Source: Liolophura sinensis
Taxonomy: Eukaryota; Mollusca; Polyplacophora; Chitonida; Chitonidae
Reading direction: 5' to 3'
DNA: 64,000 nt
Assembly (NCBI RefSeq): GCF_032854445.1
Contig: NC_088297.1
Span: 25,247,127 to 25,311,126, forward strand
The position numbers were made by a program, and so were the translations under genes. Below, piece after piece: positions 39,401-48,400 of the stretch; within the stretch, counting starts at the first letter, position 1; each line of letters starts with the position of its first letter. A model generated the notes under the pieces. It was not told where the DNA came from, made no database searches, and saw only the letters and a list, made by a program, of their open reading frames with translations.

Positions 39401-42400
39401 CAGACTAAGCCACAAAACTGATGGGAGAGTCGAGAACACCCTACCAGTTTAGTCCAATTCTGAGCATGAACAATAACCATTCTATAATCCTATACAAGCT
39501 AGAGCTACATTTTCTCTACTTGTGGAAAGGCAAGTTTTAAGTACTGCTTTAGTTGGCAAAGCAGAAAGGTGTGTCACTTGACAAGGGGAGATCACTCAAC
39601 TCCTACAGATTACATTTATTTCATCATTACATACCGTACATAGGATCATGAAACCAGAAACTACTCAATTTGTATATGTGTACTTTATATGTCCGTGCAC
39701 TGTTTCTGTACACCGGTTTTTAACAGTGTCTGCATTTACATGTACAGCCGTACCCTAACTTCTGGGGGCTTTACATCAACTAAGGCACTTCCTGGTGACC
39801 CTGTGGAGATGACAAAAACAACCAACCAGGCGTCATCAAATACCTGTAAATTAGCACTAAGCCACTGGTTCACTGAACCAGCAAAGAGTGATTTCAAGAG
39901 AACAAAGTGAACACACTGTTTACTGTGGACTGGACATTACGCATATAGGATGGGTCAGTTGTAACTCTGAACGGTTACAACGGACAAAAGGTTTGCAGTG
40001 AAGCGTGACATGTACCAGTCAAGCTTAGCTTTTCTGTTAACCTCAAGTCATCATGATTTTACCATGTCCTTTCAAATGTATAGGAGGTAATAAAATAGGT
40101 CTCAGATATACATGTACTTTTCTCTTTTTATATAACAATAACATTTTGTTAGCTTTTACACATACATCACATAATACAAAAACTGGGTCTTCAAACACCC
40201 TGTAACCCATTCAGCCAAGATCGCTTTGTGTAATAGCAAATGTACACATCTTCCTAGGCACAAAGGCACCTACGTGTGTAGCAGAACCACACAGACATGC
40301 TAGACGGCTAAATCTCAACTAATCGCTTATTTCTGGTCATTCTGTTCTCATTTTCCCTCAACTTTCAATATTCTAACATTATCTACCTTAGCTGTTTTCT
40401 GTCTTCATTATTTGGACTCAAACCATTTATTGACTAGGTGCTTTTAACAGTAAAGAAAAAAAAAAAAAGAAAAGATCAGGGAAGATAACCCAACGACACT
40501 GTGCCTGTTTCAGAACTTTTCAACACAGGGAGTTTGATAGCATTTTTCTCGCATGGGATATTGTTTAAACCAGTAAACATCATCCCCACATGTATTTTAT
40601 TTACAAAATGTTGATACAAGCAAACAGAAGCTTTAACTGTTACTTTCTTTTTCTACACAGTTTTTGCCAGTTTTCAAAATTGATACTGAAGTCCATCCAA
40701 TTTGTGATTAAATCCTGAACACTAATCCTAGTCTCTGCTGCTGTGTAATAAATCTTGTGTGTACAGTTACAAATATTTATTTATTGATTTGACAGGTGTT
40801 TTACGCAGTACTCAAGAATGTTTCACTTATACGACGCCGGACAGCATTATGGTGGGAGGAAACCGGGCAGGGTCTGGGGGGAAACTCACGACCATCCACA
40901 GGTTGCTGGCATACCTTCCCACGTACGGCTGGAGAGGAAGCCAGCATAAGTTGGACTTGAACTCACAGCAACCGCATTGGTGAGAGGCTCCTGGGTTACA
41001 GTTACAAATAAATCCCAGTCGCAATGGCTCACCATTCAGGTCTCTAATGATCAAGTAGCCAATCAGTGGGCATGTAAAAATAATGTGACTGCCTTAAGGC
41101 ATGTGACCTGGGCAAAATGGTGAAATTAAAGGCGAAAGAGAGAAACTGGTCTCACGACGGGACAGTTTCTTTGATACAGGAGCATGAAAAATACCCTTGC
41201 CTCTCAACACTCTCCCTGAAGATTCCAAAGGCAGGGACGAAAATAAAAAATTTATCAAAAGTTTGGTAAAAAAAAAAACACAGCTCAACACACGTCAACA
41301 CACGTCAACAGTGTTGGACAATATTGACCTGTCTGATTTGTAATGTGGACGGAACACTCAACTTACCTCAACAGCATTCAACTGGCTGTGGTCAACAAAA
41401 GTTGAACGATGATGGATAGCCTTGACAGGGCTTAAGTGTTAAGCACACAACCCGCAGCTAGCAGGACCAGCATTAAAACTTCTAACTGCCATTATGTACG
41501 TCTAACTGTACTTAAAATGCCAGTACAAATACTGCTACTTCAGTGCATGTATGTCTATAAAATAGTGCATGTAATTAAGTATTCAATTAATATATTAACC
41601 ATTTGGCAGAACTACGAGATAATGATATGAAGGTCATGCACATGGTTTGTACATCTAAATGTACAGTTAAAGGATACTTGAAAAGATACTATAAAACAGG
41701 GAGTGTAGTTCAAAGATGTATTGGGATACGTTACGCCTCTTAATATCCCCTCTATTTGCAATATTTTGTCCGTTTTATTTAATCATGTAAAAAAAAATTG
41801 CCTTATTTGTAGCCACAGTATTCTGTCTTGTAAAGCTTATCTCTGGAAATAACACCACGTTGAAATCTACAGTTAAAGGGTTGGTTTATCACCTATACAG
41901 ACTGTGTGCCTAGAGGTCATTGCACTTTATCACAGTCTGTTTCATGGTGTGATGATGTTTTGTCATCTTATCATAGGTGAATTGACACCTGGTCGCTGCA
42001 TACAGCCTAAGCTAAAAGGATTCATTCCAGGCGAACCTGTCAAATGAGATGCCATTTATATCCATTCTAAGCCCTGTTTTGACATATCTATTGTACTTAC
42101 AATAACACTCTAAATAAGCTGACACGTGCAGTACTGAAAACAGATCAAACTATTTCCATGTATTCACTGAGCTGAGAAAACTTCTGTTAAAAATAACAGA
42201 GTAGACACTATATGAGTCTTCTGGAAGCCTTGTCAGTGCTTCTCCCTGTCCATCAGATCACAAGGAACAGATACAGCAGAGACCAGACAACATCTTAATG
42301 GTCAATTCCTCCTGGCTGGCTACAGCAATGATTAATGGCCGTCTACAACACCACCACTGTCTACATCTAAGTTTCCCTTGTACTTCAATACTTCTATGGC

Positions 42401-45400
42401 ACTTGCTCTACACATTCACAACAAAATTCCATTTCTACAGGCCAAGGACATACCATAGCATTTGGTGCTGACCTTTCAGATCGACTTCCAACCACCTTTC
42501 TAGTCATGGATGAAATAGGTTCACTTAAATTGTTGGATTCAATTTGTGAAAAAAGTGCAAAACGTGAATCAATCTATTCAAACTGAGCCAAACATTTAAA
42601 TTATCAAGGCACATGTAGATACGCATGACTAATGACTAATGACTAAGGATACAATGTCTGGACGGACATCCATACATATACATATATATATTGTCATGAA
42701 TACATGCAACACATGAATGTCTGGACTGACATAAACTCTCTTTTATAAAACTGTGCTTCCTGAATTCCCTGGGATGTTGTTGTATTGTGAATGTTAGAAG
42801 GCCTTACACATAATCTGTTTTAATCTGGTCTTGCAGTGGAACTGTAGGCTTGGTGACCACCTACTGTTTAATCCACCGCAACGCTGCATATCAGGACCAG
42901 TCATGTACATTACTGTTAGAATTGTATGTCTGTAAAACCTTGTTAAAACTTGTTTGTTACTATGCTGTATGTTTTTGTATAAAAATGTACTGTCACTTGT
43001 CAAGTGGACCCAGAGCCCCGGAACCACCGACTCTGCGATACAACTGTGCCATAGCTGAAGTTACACCACCTAGTGTGAATCTGTCTAATTTATATGTGCA
43101 TGTTTTCCTATCGTTCATAAAGTTTTCAGTAGATAAGTAAATCCTGCCTTGAGTGTTCCTGATTACAAATTGTGACCAGCATCACAATAATGTGATACCC
43201 AGCAAATGTGGAGTTGAATTGAAAGACGATTGGAGAAAAATCAAAGGGAATGATCTAGAAGTACTCTAATTCTTCAACATTTTCAACCACCACTACAACC
43301 AATATTTTGAACCATTCTAAGAGAACTATGGGGTGCATAAAAATGATGTGGTGTTATGTTCACAATTATTGTAAGCATAAATTTCAATGAAAGACGGCAG
43401 TCAAAAAGATTTACAATACATGTACCAGCATGATACTGAATTAGCTATGTGCATTCTACAGCAGCACATCACATATACCTTCACAGAGTTTCAGTTATTG
43501 ATTACCACTTGTATATGTTTACAGAGGTTTGACCTACAGTATAAGGCCAGCCTGTGTCCCATTCAGCCCATTTACAATGAGTACACGATTTGTTTGCCTG
43601 TAGGTCAAAATTACACACATAATAAATAATCAACAACCTTTCAGTTCTATTTTTTACCAAAATATTGCAGCAACTTGTATACAAGAGATCTGACAATGTT
43701 TTATGATTTTTTTAAACACTTTCAAGAATGATGCAGGGTGAATCAGTTTCACATTTTTCCGTTTTTAAACCACTTCTGAGACAGACAAACAATAGTGCAG
43801 ATTATGTTGGGTTTATGAGGAAGGTAATACAACGCTTATTTTTCCTGAAGTACTGGTGTTTTATTACATTCTGTATGTTACTTATCAGGCCAGACCAATT
43901 TAAATTGGCGTTTTACAGGCACAATAAATTTTTATTCAATGTGGTTGTAGGTTATAAAAATACAACATTAAAAGAGATTTAATTTTTGGAAAATGACAAA
44001 TATTCAGCAAATCTGTTGAAGACATATTTATATGATCTGAAAGACCAGAAATACAGGAAAAATTATAAAAAATATCCTGATTTGACAAAATGAAGATGTT
44101 GATTTTAAGCTTCACTTTTATTCCATTTTTGGATTTTTCAGTGTCAGTCCTCGTGTAAAACACAACATAAAATTGATGTCACGTTTACCTAAATGACAAT
44201 TTTGTTACTGCGAAATCTACATTTAGACATTTGTGTGTTATTACAATATCTACATTTATACAATTGTGTGTTATTACAAGATCTACATTTAGACAATTGT
44301 GTGTTATTACAATACCTACATTTAGACAATTGTGTGTTATTACAAGATCTACATTTAGACAATTGTGTGTTATTACAATACCTACATTTAGACAATTGTG
44401 TGTTATTACAATACCTACATTTAGACATTTGTGTATTATTACAATACCTACATTTAGACAATTGTGTGTTATTACAATACCTACATTTAGACAATTGTGT
44501 GTTATTACAATACCTACATTTAGACAATTGTGTGTTATTACAATACCTACATTTAGACATTTGTGTGTTATTACAATATTTACATTTAGACATTTGTGTG
44601 TTATTACAATATCTACATTTATACAAACCTTAGTCACCATAAATATCCTAATTACCCAAAAAGAGTATTTTTAGCAGCAAATAAATGTCATGACATATTA
44701 CTTTAGGAACTGAAACTCACATTTTTGTTGTAGGATATCAACCAACCTTCCAAACAAACCTCAAAACACCCGTCTAAGATCAAAAAACTTCTCAGAATCC
44801 GGGTCATGTGCAACTTATTCTGGAGTGAAATTATACTGCATTCCTATCACAATTGTAATTCAACTTGAAAAAAAAACTTAGGAAAAAAATAAAAAGCAAA
44901 CAACCACAACACTATATAAAGCAAAATGCATAAACATGTGTGTAACGTAAAGTTAAGTTTGTACCAAATGATAATTTCAGGAGCTGTTGTAGAAAATCAT
45001 CCTGAGCACAATGAGCACTTGTAACCTGTTCACATGATTCACAATCAGTGTGCATGTATTCACAATCAGCGTGCATGTATTCACAATCAGCGTGCATGTA
45101 TTCACAATCAGTGTGAATGTACTTACAATTACTATGCATGTATTTACAACCACCTATTGTAGTCAACACAATACCTTTTCATTTTCATATTTTGAAATCA
45201 GGCTACCAGTTTTCAACCAGTTAACACGTGTATGTATGTATGTATGTATGTATGTAAACGCACCTGTATGTAAGGTACACATTTATTTGATTGATGTTTC
45301 ATGCTGAATGGGAATATTTCACTTATCTGATGGCAGCCAGCATTATATAGGGGGAGGAAACACAAAATCATCTACAGGTTGCTGGCAGACCTTCCCATGT

Positions 45401-48400
45401 ACTATCGCAGAGGAAATCAGCACTGGCTGGACTTGAACTCACAGCGAACACACTGATGGGATTTTGTCTGGGTCCATGTGCTACTCTAGTATGCTAACCA
45501 CTAAGTTAAGAAGATTCCTGTGCAAAGATAGTTAAGTAAATGTGCAAAGCTTTAGCAAGCTTGCAGGACATATGACATGAAAATATGATTCATGATTTCA
45601 TCATGGAGGCTTGGAATTCCCACGCACTTTGTTTATTTATTTGTACTCAATATTTCACTTATATGACAGCAGCCAGCGTTATGTTGGAAGGCCGCCTGCT
45701 TCATTGTCATGAATTAATTTGCTTGATTGCTGTTTTATATGGCACTGAAGAATATTTCACTTACATCTTTACAATGTTGCTGTTGTACCTGTACATAGTA
45801 CATATAGTCTATGTCCTTCATCAGTGCGTAGACCTCATAATCCTAACAACCCTGGACATCACAGCCTTTTCAGGCTGTAAACAAATCTGGACATCAGACA
45901 GTCTATTTAGAAATCCTACTTTTGTACTACCACTATAAGCACTACTGCCCTCCCTGACAAAGATACAGGGGCCAAGCAATTCCCCTGGGCAAAGAAAAGT
46001 GTAGTTCCAGTGAAGATCACTGACCGATGGGTGAAGACCGCCTACAATTAATTAACACTTGACCTACTTCTCTGTGTGGTGAGCGAGCGGCGGCAGTCTA
46101 GAACAGCCACTTCCCTATTTTACTATACTCAGACTGCACTCAATCTACTGGCAACTTGCCAAGCTGTATTAATGTTGCATCAAATGAATCCCGCCTATGA
46201 TCATATGTTACTAGATATGGCTTACGATTAGTCAGATCAGCGATCACATCTGCATACATTGGTCTTTGTGTATGCTGATGTATGCGTAGTCTATGACCCC
46301 AAGAATGGGAGCAGCTTAGCATTTGTAACAAAATTTAGAAGCAGGAAATCAAAGTTAATAGCTCTTTACATGGCATATACACATAGGTTTAATAGGATTA
46401 GATTGGGAGGGGTGCATCTTGGAAACACCCTATTCTGGCAAAATTAACATTGTAGAGATATGGAAAATACATATTGGAGAAAGCTTGGAAATGAGACTCA
46501 CTGGTTTTCTTATTCTGGCTAAACCTATGCATGTACTTTCTCCAATAGGCTTAGTGTAAATGATCTAAAATTTAGCCTGAACTTGTGCATTTTTAGAGGC
46601 AAAAATGATGTCATGAAATTAAGACTTAGGTGAGGAAACCTACACTTTCACAGCAGGACACCTGAAATCTCCTATCACCCACATGTACATGTAGATCTAA
46701 GATCAACAGAAATCCTACATTATGTTCAACTTCAGCCATGGGCAATATCTCCGGTCATTTTATACTATAGGTGCTTCAGTAGCGACAAGCTGCAGTCACA
46801 CCACCAGTATACATGTACCTAAAAAATCTACTTCATGCATATTCATCAATTACGATTACATGTGCCTCGAACAGCTTTCTAATCTTGAGTGGATAAAATT
46901 AGAAGGTAAAGAGTTTATATGTCAGATTTGGTATCACCAGTACTGCAGCATGTCTCACACAGAACCAGACCCAACTAACTGTAGGTCAGATGAAATTTGT
47001 ACCTGGGTGTTTTGGTGATGAGTTATTTATTTTTTTGATTGGCATTTTACGATGTACTCAAGAATATTTCGCTTATACGACAATGGCCAGCATTAGGTGG
47101 AAGGAAACTGGCCAGAGCCCGGGGAAAACCCACGACAGGTTGCTGGCATACCTTCCCACATACTGCTGGAGAGGAAGCCAGCGTGAGATGGACTTGAACT
47201 CACGGCAACCGCATTGGTGAGACTCCTAGGTCATTACGCTGTGCTAGTGCACTAACCAACTGAGCCACAGAGGCCCCCGTGATGAGTTATGGCTTTATAT
47301 GTACATGTATAGTACCCAGCTGTGTGTTTCAAACCTACTACGTGTAGCTACAACACCTTTAACGGGGAAGAAAATTAAATGGGGAAAATTCCCCACCACC
47401 AGATGTACATACATCTCACCCCCCAGGTCCCACACCCCACCCCTACCCCCAGGCTGCAGAAGTTATGTACATGTGTTTTAACACTGCTGGTTACAACAGC
47501 TCTTATTTTATGATTAAAAAGAAAAAACATCGCATGAGTAGAGTGAGTGAGTGAGTGCTTGGTGTTTAACATCAAACTGAACAATTTTTCAGTCATATGA
47601 CGATGAAGGAATCCTTAGAGTGTATGTGATGTGCCTCCTTGCTGCTGGGCGGATTTCCACCGCTCTTTTATCTGGTGCTGCTTCACTGAGAAGCCTTACC
47701 GAAGGCAAGTAAGCCGCCCGGCCTGAGCCGTTATACGGAGTGCTTACAACTTCCTCTCTTAAAGTCTTAGGTGTGACTCGACCCAGGATTGACCCTGGAT
47801 CTACTGCATGGCTCCCGAAGCGGCGCTCTACTAACAGTGCTATCGGGGCCGGTCACATGAGTAGAATTTTCCTCTGACACTTGTGGATGTTTATACATTT
47901 ATTTTTCGTTGAACAGAACCTTCCACTGTCATACAGTATCTGGCAAAAACTATCACAAGTAGAATTTTCCTCTGACACTTGTGGATGTTTAGGCATTTAT
48001 TTTCCACTGAACAGAACCTTCCTCTGTCATACAGTATCTGGCAAATACCATCACCAGTAGAATTTTATTCGGACACTTGTAGATGTTTATGCATCTATTT
48101 TCCATTGAACAGAACCTTCCCCTGTCATACAGTATCTGGCCAAAACAATTTTGTCCATGACTAAGTCCCTCATCTTGTGTGATTCTCAAAGTTCTACTGA
48201 TCTCTCTTTATTCCAAGATACATGTTCCTATGTCAGGCTACTCCCCCAAACAGCATGTTCACGTAAACGTATGCAGAGTTCCATGGACACAGAACATTCA
48301 AACTCAACCACCAATTAGGAAGGCTAAAGCTGGAACAGCTTTAAAGTTTCTCACAGTTTATCCTTGTTCTAGTTTTAACTCCATGTATCAGTCACTGCTC

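Noticed and set aside
43387-43982. 80- and 84-codon ORFs as possible transposon coding remnants
   Set aside because: I see no conserved motif on either strand and no flanking element structure.
44185-44674. Four overlapping ORFs of about 146-151 codons
   Set aside because: 33-bp unit without stops in several frames on both strands; satellite.
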